Origin: an uncultured Treponema sp.
GTDB lineage: Bacteria > Spirochaetota > Spirochaetia > Treponematales > Treponemataceae
Length of the DNA: 6,624 bases
Assembly: GCA_905373565.1 (NCBI GenBank)
Contig: CAJPTT010000138.1
Location: 1 to 6,624 of the forward strand
Direction: 5' to 3'
Below are positions 1-5,430 of this stretch, in pieces. Every line of letters starts with the position of its first letter. The first letter of the stretch is position 1. Under the pieces are notes generated by a model. The model made no database searches, was not told the origin of the DNA, and was given only the letters and a program-made list of their open reading frames with translations. A program made the position numbers and the translations under genes.

Positions 1-54
1 CTTAACCTGCATTTGCGGCTTGTCCGCAATGTCAGGTTGAAGCGGGTGTTAGAC
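1..54 (-). other. attC: Integron attC site (cut by the window edge)
   Basis: This is the recombination site at the 3' end of an integron cassette; the integrase acts on one folded strand of it. The plus strand folds into a long hairpin, with arms at 1-18 and 24-42 and loop CTTGT. Two bases in the right arm are left unpaired, T32 and G39. Known attC sites carry just such an extrahelical T and G in one arm of the recombinogenic bottom strand. Outside the stem is the core box GTTAGAC (48-54), which read on the minus strand is GTCTAAC and fits the R'' consensus RYYYAAC. The position of the extra bases shows that the cassette top strand is the minus strand, so the site lies downstream of the membrane-protein gene at 113-604, as a cassette requires. 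The partner R' box lies beyond position 1. Confidence is high for attC-type structure; activity cannot be judged. Confidence 0.75.
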
Positions 55-112
55 GTCTTTCATTTATCTTGTACTAATAATCTTAATTCTTTTTCCATAA
101 CAAATGAGCTTC

Positions 113-604
113 CTAAAACAAAGTACATATCCACGCTAGTGCGGCGCAAATCGGAATATATATAATGTAATGCATAACATGTGTTTTCCAATTATATCCA
201 AATAAATGCGGACCTACGATATCCTTAACTTCCGGATAAAAATGAGGAAAGAAATTTGAATGACAGAGAAGAACCCAATCGAAAAACACAATATCGAAAG
301 TTTCCATTCCGTAAAGCATAATTAAAAATCTTATGAAGAACTCGATAAAATTAAAATTATTATGAATTCCGTCCCATGCTCCAAGTATAAATGCACCAAA
401 AAGGATAAGAAAAGCAATTGCAATTATAATCCAACCGATTATATGGGCACCGTGAAATCTTTCTTTTCGGTCAGGAACAGCATCATAAACCTCTTTGGGG
501 GCTGAAGAAAAAAACTTCTTGTTTTGAACAAAAGCCACTCCTCCATACAACAAAAGAAAATAAAACACCATCAGCATAAGAGTTGTTATCATTGTTATTG
601 CCAT
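113..604 (-). CDS. Small polytopic membrane protein, integron cassette gene, function unknown
   Basis: The 163-residue product has about four hydrophobic helices, near residues 4-26, 54-76, 86-112 and 143-161. Polar stretches separate them: a Lys/Arg-rich loop at 28-52 and a His-containing loop at 114-142. It is expected in the inner membrane. The start is supported by AAGGTG (613-618), 8 bases upstream of the ATG, and by a TATAAT-like box further up. The third helix and following loop carry several residues that could be functional: D104, D109, C114, H115, H121 and H134. I do not recognise a named family and assign no activity. The gene lies on the same strand as the intI relic and is followed by an attC site, so it is read as a cassette gene. 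The protein ends naturally on a hydrophobic helix. A short overlapping frame continues in +1 almost to the attC (see findings), so a late frameshift is a minor alternative. Confidence 0.85.
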   Translation of the reverse strand: MAITMITTLMLMVFYFLLLYGGVAFVQNKKFFSSAPKEVYDAVPDRKERFHGAHIIGWIIIAIAFLILFGAFILGAWDGIHNNFNFIEFFIRFLIMLYGMETFDIVFFDWVLLCHSNFFPHFYPEVKDIVGPHLFGYNWKTHVMHYIIYIPICAALAWICTLF

Positions 605-628
605 TTGTTATACACCTTATTTATTTGT

Positions 629-634
629 ATTATA
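629..634 (-). promoter_or_regulatory. Possible -10 box for the membrane-protein gene
   Basis: TATAAT reads on the minus strand about 25 bases upstream of the start codon, which would give a leader of roughly 18 bases containing the ribosome site. No convincing -35 hexamer is seen 16-18 bases further up. The region is A+T-rich, so a chance match is quite possible. Confidence 0.3.
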
Positions 635-672
635 TTTTAAATTAAAAAACTAGCGGATCCATGAGAGCGGCC

Positions 673-768
673 AACTAACATTCTTTCTTAAACAGATGAA
701 TTTTCTGCTTCACGAATACAAATCCCTTTTTTTTATATTCAAATACATTCCTGTTTGTATTGTTATTT
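673..768 (-). other. Weak, possibly degenerate attC candidate between the two cassette genes
   Basis: If the two minus-strand genes are separate cassettes, an attC should lie here. The best fit runs from AAATAAC (768-762), which contains the stop codon of the upstream gene, to GTTAGTT (679-673). The second matches the core consensus GTTRRRY at all but one position. Inside, CTGTTT (751-756) pairs with AAACAG (690-695). The pairing continues into ATTC/GAAT past a two-base bulge, and G757 is unpaired at the place equivalent to the extrahelical G of the site at 1-54. Against it: the R'' box is poor, spacing between boxes is short, and the central stem is weak. It may be a decayed site, or the two genes may share one cassette. 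Confidence 0.3.
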
Positions 769-1788
769 AATAATAAACTGCATATCTACAAAATCAAATT
801 GAATTATATGGTTATAGAAAAAAACATTACCAAGCCCATTTAGTTTCATCATATGAGATTGTGCTCCTTTATTAAAACCAGAGCCCTTTATTGTTGAATA
901 AGCACCATTCATATTGTTGTAAATAATCTCACCTATTTTTATATCATTATAAGAATACATTACTCTTGGTGTAATAGGAACTTTATCTTTATAGCCATAT
1001 CCATAATTTGAATAATCATTTATATCATATTGTTGATTTCTATCTCCAAAATTATGTCTTGGAGTAAACCCATAATTACCTGTATCAATCATTCCGAATT
1101 CAGGTTGTCCTCTATATTCAAAATAAATATCAAATTCATCATTAGGACTTTGATACATTTTTAAAGCAGCACCATCAAGTTTTTCGTCATTTAAAATAAT
1201 ATATTGATTGATAAAGTCTATTGTAACTCTGTCATAATTCAATAGAAATTCAGCTCCGATAACTCCATCAAAAGTTTCACTAACATTAGGATCATATCGC
1301 AGAGAAATGTCTCCAAAAGATACGGAAGCTAGATAATTAAGATTATAATTAGACCATTCGTTTTTTAAATATTGAGCAACTTCTTTTTCTGAAGAATGAT
1401 TCTTTATCAGCTCTAGTTCATTCTGTTTGATATATTCAACTACTTTTTGTATGAAATTATCTTCAGTCACATTAATCTTTTCTAATAAAGAATAATAAAA
1501 CCAGTTCCGTGTAGAGCCTGAATCTAACATTACATATACGTCATTATTCCCTTCTACTTTTAAAACAGGTTTTCCCAAACAACCATAAAAATTCATTGTA
1601 AAAGGAATTCGTGAATCTGTTCGCTCACGATTTAATTCTTCTTTAGCTTTAGAGTAATCAAATTCTCTTTGTGTTAACTGTTCGGTCAATATTTTTCCAT
1701 CATAACTGAGTTTTTTACCGTCGGAATTATTTTTACAAGAAATTAGTAGTGAGCAATATACTACTGTTAGAAAAAATATTTTTTTCAT
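763..1788 (-). CDS. Lipoprotein with two retropepsin-like aspartyl protease half-sites, cassette gene
   Basis: The 341-residue product starts with a lipoprotein signal peptide: basic start, hydrophobic core, then lipobox LISC with Cys18 as the lipidation site. It should therefore be a membrane-anchored exported protein. Two repeats of the clan AA aspartyl protease pattern follow. The first lobe has a DSG motif at D89 preceded by hydrophobics, then GVIG (175-178) with the usual strand-loop-strand around DRVTIDF. The second lobe has a DTG motif at D235, then NGLGN (317-321) and a matching IIQFDF ending. In this family Asp in D-[ST]-G activates water, and the hydrophobic-Gly motif builds the active site. 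Two such lobes in one chain would allow an intramolecular pair, as in pepsin-like enzymes. The start is fixed by AAGGA seven bases upstream and by the signal peptide. Substrate unknown. It is the first gene after the intI relic on that strand. It could instead be a non-catalytic binding protein. Confidence 0.85.
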   Translation of the reverse strand: MKKIFFLTVVYCSLLISCKNNSDGKKLSYDGKILTEQLTQREFDYSKAKEELNRERTDSRIPFTMNFYGCLGKPVLKVEGNNDVYVMLDSGSTRNWFYYSLLEKINVTEDNFIQKVVEYIKQNELELIKNHSSEKEVAQYLKNEWSNYNLNYLASVSFGDISLRYDPNVSETFDGVIGAEFLLNYDRVTIDFINQYIILNDEKLDGAALKMYQSPNDEFDIYFEYRGQPEFGMIDTGNYGFTPRHNFGDRNQQYDINDYSNYGYGYKDKVPITPRVMYSYNDIKIGEIIYNNMNGAYSTIKGSGFNKGAQSHMMKLNGLGNVFFYNHIIQFDFVDMQFIIK

Positions 1789-1822
1789 TAATCTTCCTTT
1801 TTATAAAATTTTTATAGTTTAT

Positions 1823-1848
1823 ATTATATTTTTGAAACCATTTTTCAA
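1823..1848 (-). promoter_or_regulatory. Possible promoter of the lipoprotein gene
   Basis: On the minus strand TTGAAA (1848-1843) is followed after 14 bases by TATAAT (1828-1823), about 35 bases upstream of the start codon. The -10 box is perfect but the spacing is shorter than the usual 16-18 bases, and the surroundings are very A+T-rich. If real, this gene has its own promoter rather than relying on an integron promoter. Confidence 0.35.
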
Positions 1849-2118
1849 TCGCCTCTTTGTTTTACTTGATTTTTTTCTTCCGTGCCAGCTTTAATACAAC
1901 CGCTTCCTACTTTGCCCTAATAAACAAAAAATATCCAAGCCATTGGCTTGTGCGTATAACACCCTTTCGACCTTTCCTCATAATATCACACAAAGACCTT
2001 ATCTGCAATCTAAACTGATACGGAACAGAAAATCGCATCTTTCTACCATAATTATTTACCGGGATAAATCAGTAACAAGCAGATTAGGCCTATCTTCACT
2101 AAACAATCCAAAGAAAAA
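1849..2118. other. Gene-free stretch between the intI relic and the first cassette gene; attI expected here
   Basis: I see no convincing gene here. Short open frames occur on both strands (for example 2038-1907 minus and 1943-2143 plus) but look like chance. In the reverse-type integron layout the attI site would sit here, downstream of intI and before the first cassette. Two minus-strand near-matches to the core GTTRRRY occur, GTTATAC (1960-1954) and GTTGTAT (1900-1894), each with one mismatch. The second is preceded by GGAAGCG. Neither is strong enough to call attI. A terminator-like hairpin lies inside, at 1926-1950. Confidence 0.4.
1926..1950 (-). terminator. Rho-independent terminator, minus strand
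   Basis: On the minus strand CAAGCC, loop AAT and GGCTTG form a perfect 6-bp stem (1950-1936). Three bases later comes a run of six T (1931-1926). It lies about 170 bases after the intI stop codon and before the lipoprotein promoter, so it would end the integrase transcript. The stem is short, hence moderate confidence. Confidence 0.55.
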
Positions 2119-2226
2119 TCACATTCGGTCTATAGGACTTTGAACGCCTAGACTTCCGCGATTGAGGACGTGGGTGTAGACCATAGTGGTTTTAACATTG
2201 CTGTGGTCAAGAAGCTCTTGGATGGT
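2119..2226 (-). pseudogene. intI: Integron integrase, C-terminal relic
   Basis: This is the last 35 codons of a tyrosine recombinase of the integron integrase family, which inserts and excises cassettes at attI and attC. The fragment begins TIQELLDHSN and ends SPIDRM before TGA. It holds the final catalytic His of the LGH-type motif (here LDH) and the nucleophilic Tyr in TTMVYTH. The tail THVLNRG..GV.SP.D is typical of IntI and separates it from XerC/XerD. The catalytic Arg, the HxxR box and the IntI-specific insertion are missing, about 290 residues in all. Upstream, homology stops abruptly before the ACC codon at 2226, where a hairpin-rich sequence begins. The orientation is the same as the cassette genes, as described for Treponema denticola. 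It cannot be functional. Confidence 0.85.
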
Positions 2227-2228
2227 GC

Positions 2229-2258
2229 AAAAGGGTATAGTCGGCTTTAATACCCTTT
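2229..2258. repeat. Inverted repeat next to the intI break
   Basis: AAAGGGTAT (2230-2238) and ATACCCTTT (2250-2258) form a perfect 9-bp stem around an 11-base loop. It starts two to three bases from the point where integrase homology ends. It could be a terminator-like hairpin, a mobile-element end or part of a recombination site. No long T run follows on either strand. Confidence 0.6.
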
Positions 2259-2264
2259 GTTACG

Positions 2265-2294
2265 GTGCGGCATGTGAGAATTAACTCTCCGCAC
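2265..2294. repeat. Second inverted repeat between the lacI and intI relics
   Basis: GTGCGG (2265-2270) pairs with CCGCAC (2289-2294), and inside GAG (2276-2278) can pair with CTC (2285-2287) around AATTAA. A five-base bulge makes the stem imperfect. It lies six bases from the first inverted repeat. The remaining 38 bases up to the lacI stop codon show nothing recognisable. Confidence 0.45.
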
Positions 2295-2332
2295 GAATAA
2301 AAGCTGTTTGACATTCAAAATGCAAAAAACGT

Positions 2333-3280
2333 TTAACTCACAGAAGTTGTTTTTCTAATTTTAATTGTACCGCCGATCTTAATTTTCGAATAACTTTTAA
2401 ATCTGCTAATAATATGATTTATTAATGTTTGTGTCGCAATTTTTCCGATCATTTCGCGTTGTACATGCATCGTTGTCAAGGGAACCGACGCTATGGAAGA
2501 TAAATATATATCATCAAAGCCCGCTATTTTTATATCATCCGGAATTTTATACCCGGATTCCAACAGTGCTTTCATTGCACCGATCGCGACGATGTCGTTA
2601 TCCGCAAATAAAATACGAGGGATCCTTTTACCGCTGCGGATTATTTTGAGCATTGATTCATAACTCCCGCTGACGTTTGCATCTATCAAAAACATTTTGT
2701 CGTCATTAAAATCGAAATTAAATTCTTTTGCATAAGTAAAAACGGCATTTTTTCTTTCTATGAAATTAACAGCTTCAGGCAGACCATGCAGATATCCGAA
2801 ATCGGAGTCGTTGCATAACGCAAGATGTTTTAATACGGTATATACCATTTCTTCGTTATTCATAGTGATGGAATTGCACTGATACATGGGCATTGAATTA
2901 TCAATCACGATGTATGGTCGCGTGAGAATATCCAAGTACTTGAAATCGTATTGCCCGAGTTCGGTTCCTATAACGAAAACGCCGTCATAATTTCCGCCGT
3001 TTATTTCCATAAGAGCCTTTGAAAAATCATTTTTTGCGACGACGATATTTAAATTGTAGCCGAAATTACTACATTCCGTCTGTACGCTGTCCATGATTTT
3101 CGAAACGAATCCCGCATTTTGTTCAACAAAATATCCCGATTTGAGCACTTTCAAAAAACATAAGTTTTTATTCTTTTTTTTTGTCGGGGCTTGACGGAGC
3201 GTATAACCGGTTTTCGCTATAAGCTTTTCTATTTCGCGTCGTTTTTTATCGCTTACCCCTTCTTTTTTGTTCAGTACTAC
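2333..3280 (-). pseudogene. LacI-family transcriptional regulator, 5'-truncated (DNA-binding domain broken)
   Basis: This frame encodes about 315 residues of a LacI/GalR repressor, a family usually near 335. Such proteins bind an operator as dimers and release it on binding a sugar. The surviving part begins VVLNKKEGVSDKKRREI, the end of the helix-turn-helix domain, followed by the hinge region. The complete sugar-binding core comes next, including the family pattern DNDIVAIGAMKAL and the following AGFDD. The first roughly 20 residues, including helix 1 and the recognition-helix start, are missing. An in-frame TGA lies at 3289-3287, just upstream of the break. The next possible start (TTG at 3154) is an internal Leu codon with no domain boundary. 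It stood divergently from the aldolase-fucU operon, which it probably controlled. As it stands it should not bind DNA. Confidence 0.85.
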
Positions 3281-3285
3281 TGTCG
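3276..3285. other. Deletion joint between lacI and the aldolase gene
   Basis: LacI homology on the minus strand runs up to about 3280, and aldolase homology on the plus strand begins at about 3282. The two divergent coding regions therefore meet with no spacer. The sequence around the joint, ACTACTGTCGT, can be read as TTVV on both strands, so the exact base cannot be set. The lost segment would hold both starts, both ribosome sites, and the shared promoter and operator. Confidence 0.7.
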
Positions 3286-3644
3286 TTCATGCACATCCTA
3301 TTTTTGCGAGTGCATTTTCTACAGCGCAACCATGCGCGCTTGACTCCCGCCTCATTGCGGAAACGTATTTTATTTTAGGTGAAATAATAAATATTCCCTA
3401 TTTTATCATGGGGTCAAAAAAATTGGCGGATGCGGTATCGGATGCGGTTGTACATAACACTGCCGTCCTTTTGGAAAATCACGGGGCATTATGTGCCGCC
3501 AAAGATTTGTTGCATGCGTTTGACGGCATAGACTTGATGGAACGATTGGCGCAAATGACAATCTTTAGACGCTTTATCGACAACAGCCACATAATGACGG
3601 AAGCTCAGTGCAAAGAGATTGCGGCCGTTTTTAAATTACACTGA
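3282..3644 (+). pseudogene. Class II aldolase (fuculose-phosphate aldolase type), 5'-truncated
   Basis: Class II aldolases of the FucA/AraD fold use Zn2+ to cleave sugar phosphates, for example L-fuculose 1-phosphate into dihydroxyacetone phosphate and L-lactaldehyde. The fragment starts VVHAHPIFASAF, which holds the two zinc-binding His of the HxH motif, and later has the third zinc His in ENHGAL. About 120 residues remain of the usual 210-220. By comparison with E. coli FucA (His92, His94, His155) roughly 84 N-terminal residues are missing, including the catalytic Glu73 and phosphate-binding residues. No credible start codon exists: a TTG at 3267 lies in antisense lacI sequence and has no ribosome site. 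The neighbouring fucU supports a fucose-type role, but other class II aldolases or the related epimerases are possible. It is not expected to be active. Confidence 0.8.
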
Positions 3645-3656
3645 AAGGAGTTTTGC

Positions 3657-4094
3657 ATGTTGATTGGAATAAAACCTTGCATCGGACCGGAATTATTAAA
3701 AACGCTGGCACAAATGGGGCACGGAGATGAATTGGTTTTAGCGGATGCATACTATCCCGGACATACAATGGGTAAAAGATGTATAAGAGCCGACGGCATA
3801 ACGATTCCGCAACTGCTGGAGGGAATATTACCCCTTATCACACTTGATACCTTTGTAAAAGATTCTGTGGTAATGATGGCTCCGGTCGAAGGAGATACCG
3901 CCGATCCTGAAATCGAAAAAAACTTTATGGCGATAATCAAAAGTTTCCGTACGGAAGCGCCCGACGTTACCAAAATTTCCCGTGAAGAATTTTATGAACG
4001 CTCAAAAAATGCTTATGCGGTGGTTATGTCGAGTTCGTGTGTTAAATACGGCTGCATTATACTTAAAAAAGGAGTGCCGCTCGGTGCAGAATAA
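3657..4094 (+). CDS. fucU: L-fucose mutarotase (FucU/RbsD family)
   Basis: FucU interconverts the alpha and beta anomers of L-fucose so that the imported sugar reaches the isomerase in the usable form; it acts in the cytoplasm as a ring-shaped oligomer. The 145-residue product is full length (E. coli FucU has 140) and matches it throughout: SPELL-like start PELLKTLAQMGHGDE, IRADG, MAPVEGDT-type centre and the KYG.ILKKGV ending. The catalytic His22 in MGHGDE is present, as is Tyr120 in the FYERSKNAYA segment. The start is set by AAAGGAG (3644-3650), six bases before ATG. That site overlaps the aldolase stop codon, so the two genes were co-transcribed and probably coupled. The reading frame is intact, but the operon's promoter appears lost with the upstream deletion. 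Other RbsD-type sugar pyranases are the alternative; the close match to FucU makes this less likely. Confidence 0.88.
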   Translation: MLIGIKPCIGPELLKTLAQMGHGDELVLADAYYPGHTMGKRCIRADGITIPQLLEGILPLITLDTFVKDSVVMMAPVEGDTADPEIEKNFMAIIKSFRTEAPDVTKISREEFYERSKNAYAVVMSSSCVKYGCIILKKGVPLGAE

Positions 4095-4124
4095 TAACGG
4101 TATGAAATTATTCATCAAACAAAT

Positions 4125-4131
4125 AAGGAGG
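4125..4131 (+). promoter_or_regulatory. Ribosome binding site that sets the sugar-binding protein start
   Basis: AAGGAGG lies six bases before the ATG at 4138, whose product begins with a signal peptide. The reading frame is open upstream into fucU, but those extra 52 codons precede the signal peptide and overlap fucU, so 4138 is chosen. An in-frame GTG immediately before it (4135) is less likely. Confidence 0.85.
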
Positions 4132-4137
4132 TTTGTG

Positions 4138-5277
4138 ATGAAAAAGTTTATAACGGTTTGTATGTCGGTTGTTTTGTTCCATGCGATGATTTTTGCCATG
4201 GGGCAAGGGGAAAGTGCTTCTGCGGCAGGAGAAAAAACCTCTCCCGTTGCAGGAAAAAAGGTTGCCTATATTTTAAATCTTGCATCCAGCGATATTTTTC
4301 AGCTCTGTGCCAACCAATGCGTCAAAACGGCAAAAGCGCTCGGGATGACCTGTGATGTGTATTTTTCAAACGGCAATGATTCGACGTGGCAGGATTATAT
4401 CAACGTGTGCGCAGCAAAGGGCTATGACGGATTATTCGTATCGCACGGCGGACAGAATTATTCTTACACGTTCTTGACCAAAGTGTTACAGCAGTATCCG
4501 AAATTGAAAATCGTAACATTCGATACGCAGTTTCGCGATACGAGCGGAAATGTAAAGACCATACCGGGTGTGACGCAGTTTTTCCAAGATGATGCGGGAT
4601 TTGCGACATCGCTACTTGATTTTATATGCGACGATCTGTATCCGGATAAAGTTGCAAAAGGCGAGCCCGTGAAAGTGTTAAAAGTTTGGGTTGGTCCTAA
4701 TTATATAAGTCCGTTTGACAGGCGTGAAGTCGGCTATGCCGCATTCGAAAAAACCGGAAAGATTAAAACGATAGAAACCATCGGCCCGACCGATTTAAAT
4801 AATGCCGAATCGTCGATGACCAGTGTAACCGCTTCGACGTTGGCAAAATATAAAGCGGGTGATATCGATGCAGTTTGGGTAACCTACGATGCCTACGGAA
4901 GGGGCGTATACAAAGCGATCATGGAATCGGGAATGAACATACCGATGGTGTCCGTCGATATTTCCAATACGGATATTCAATATATGCAGGCAAAAAAATC
5001 CGTTTGGAAAGCCTGCGCATGTACTGACTTCAAAGCAAACGGAGAACAGGGAATTCGATTGTTGGCGCTTGAAATGAATAATGATTACGACAAAATCGTA
5101 GATCCGGTAACGGGAAAGCAAACTGCATGGTGGGAAATGCCCTGTTCCGTTATCAAGCAATCGGATTTGACGCCGAATACTACATTGGAAAATTTATATG
5201 ATGTAGCCCCCAAGTCATATGGCGCCGTCAAAAATCTATCGACCAGCGATTGGCTCGTAAAAGCCATCGGGTATTAA
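4138..5277 (+). CDS. Periplasmic sugar-binding protein of an ABC transporter
   Basis: The 379-residue product is a periplasmic binding protein of the ribose/xylose-binding type (Peripla_BP_4-like), which captures a sugar outside the inner membrane and delivers it to an ABC permease. A signal peptide occupies about residues 1-20 (basic start, hydrophobic core, AMIFA before the probable cut). No lipobox Cys follows it, so it is probably soluble rather than lipid-anchored. The family pattern follows: KKVAYILN (40-47) as first strand, GYDGLFVSHGG (95-105), the KIVTFDT strand with D129, and the second-lobe pieces AVWVTYDAYGRGVYKA and VSVDISN. Eight cysteines lie after the signal, two of them in KACACTDF. 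It follows fucU by 43 bases in the same operon, so a deoxyhexose or pentose substrate is likely but unproven. The frame is intact. Confidence 0.88.
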   Translation: MKKFITVCMSVVLFHAMIFAMGQGESASAAGEKTSPVAGKKVAYILNLASSDIFQLCANQCVKTAKALGMTCDVYFSNGNDSTWQDYINVCAAKGYDGLFVSHGGQNYSYTFLTKVLQQYPKLKIVTFDTQFRDTSGNVKTIPGVTQFFQDDAGFATSLLDFICDDLYPDKVAKGEPVKVLKVWVGPNYISPFDRREVGYAAFEKTGKIKTIETIGPTDLNNAESSMTSVTASTLAKYKAGDIDAVWVTYDAYGRGVYKAIMESGMNIPMVSVDISNTDIQYMQAKKSVWKACACTDFKANGEQGIRLLALEMNNDYDKIVDPVTGKQTAWWEMPCSVIKQSDLTPNTTLENLYDVAPKSYGAVKNLSTSDWLVKAIGY

Positions 5278-5311
5278 ATCGGTCGTTTACCGATTTATCG
5301 GATAAATTAGG

Positions 5312-5343
5312 GGCATCGTTAAAACCGAATTTTTAAAGATGCC
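5312..5343 (+). repeat. Hairpin after the sugar-binding protein gene
   Basis: GGCATC (5312-5317) pairs with GATGCC (5338-5343). Inside, TTAAAA pairs with TTTTAA across a small loop, giving a 12-bp class stem with a mismatch. A short A-rich stretch rather than a T run follows, so it looks more like an mRNA-stabilising or attenuating structure than a full terminator. A smaller stem, CCGAT/ATCGG, lies just upstream at 5289-5301. Confidence 0.6.
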
Positions 5344-5359
5344 TAGAAAAAGAAATCGT

Positions 5360-5401
5360 GTGCTGTCCTTCGGATTCGGAAAACCGTAAAAAGGACAGCA
5401 C
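5360..5401 (+). repeat. Strong 11-bp hairpin between binding-protein and ATPase genes
   Basis: GTGCTGTCCTT (5360-5370) and AAGGACAGCAC (5391-5401) are perfectly complementary around a 20-base loop, which itself has a CGG/CCG stem. It ends 29 bases before the ATPase start. Binding proteins are usually needed in excess over transporter subunits, and hairpins in this place often stop RNA decay or reduce readthrough; that role here is inferred. Confidence 0.7.
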
Positions 5402-5430
5402 CGATCGCCGACTTGATAGAGGAATCTTTC

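Noticed and set aside
652..675. Sequence with GGATCC and GCGGCC resembling a cloning-vector polylinker
   Set aside because: The match is short, no vector sequence surrounds it, and flanking bases continue as ordinary A+T-rich intergenic DNA. Chance is the simplest explanation.
1907..2038. Minus-strand 43-codon frame rich in Arg and Lys
   Set aside because: No good ribosome site or known family, and the terminator hairpin lies inside it. It could be real but nothing supports it.
1943..2143. Plus-strand 66-codon open frame
   Set aside because: No ribosome site and no recognisable protein features. It overlaps the end of the intI relic and the minus-strand terminator.
2229..2258. Inverted repeat as another attC site
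   Set aside because: It lacks proper RYYYAAC and GTTRRRY boxes at its ends, and its stem is perfect, without the extrahelical bases.
3154..3286. TTG at 3154 as a true start giving a shorter sugar-binding-only regulator
   Set aside because: Sequence upstream of it in frame is clearly LacI helix-turn-helix and hinge, so the TTG is an internal Leu codon. No ribosome site stands before it.
3982..4137. N-terminal extension of the sugar-binding protein into fucU
   Set aside because: The extra 52 codons overlap fucU in another frame and would bury the signal peptide. A strong AAGGAGG sits before the ATG at 4138.
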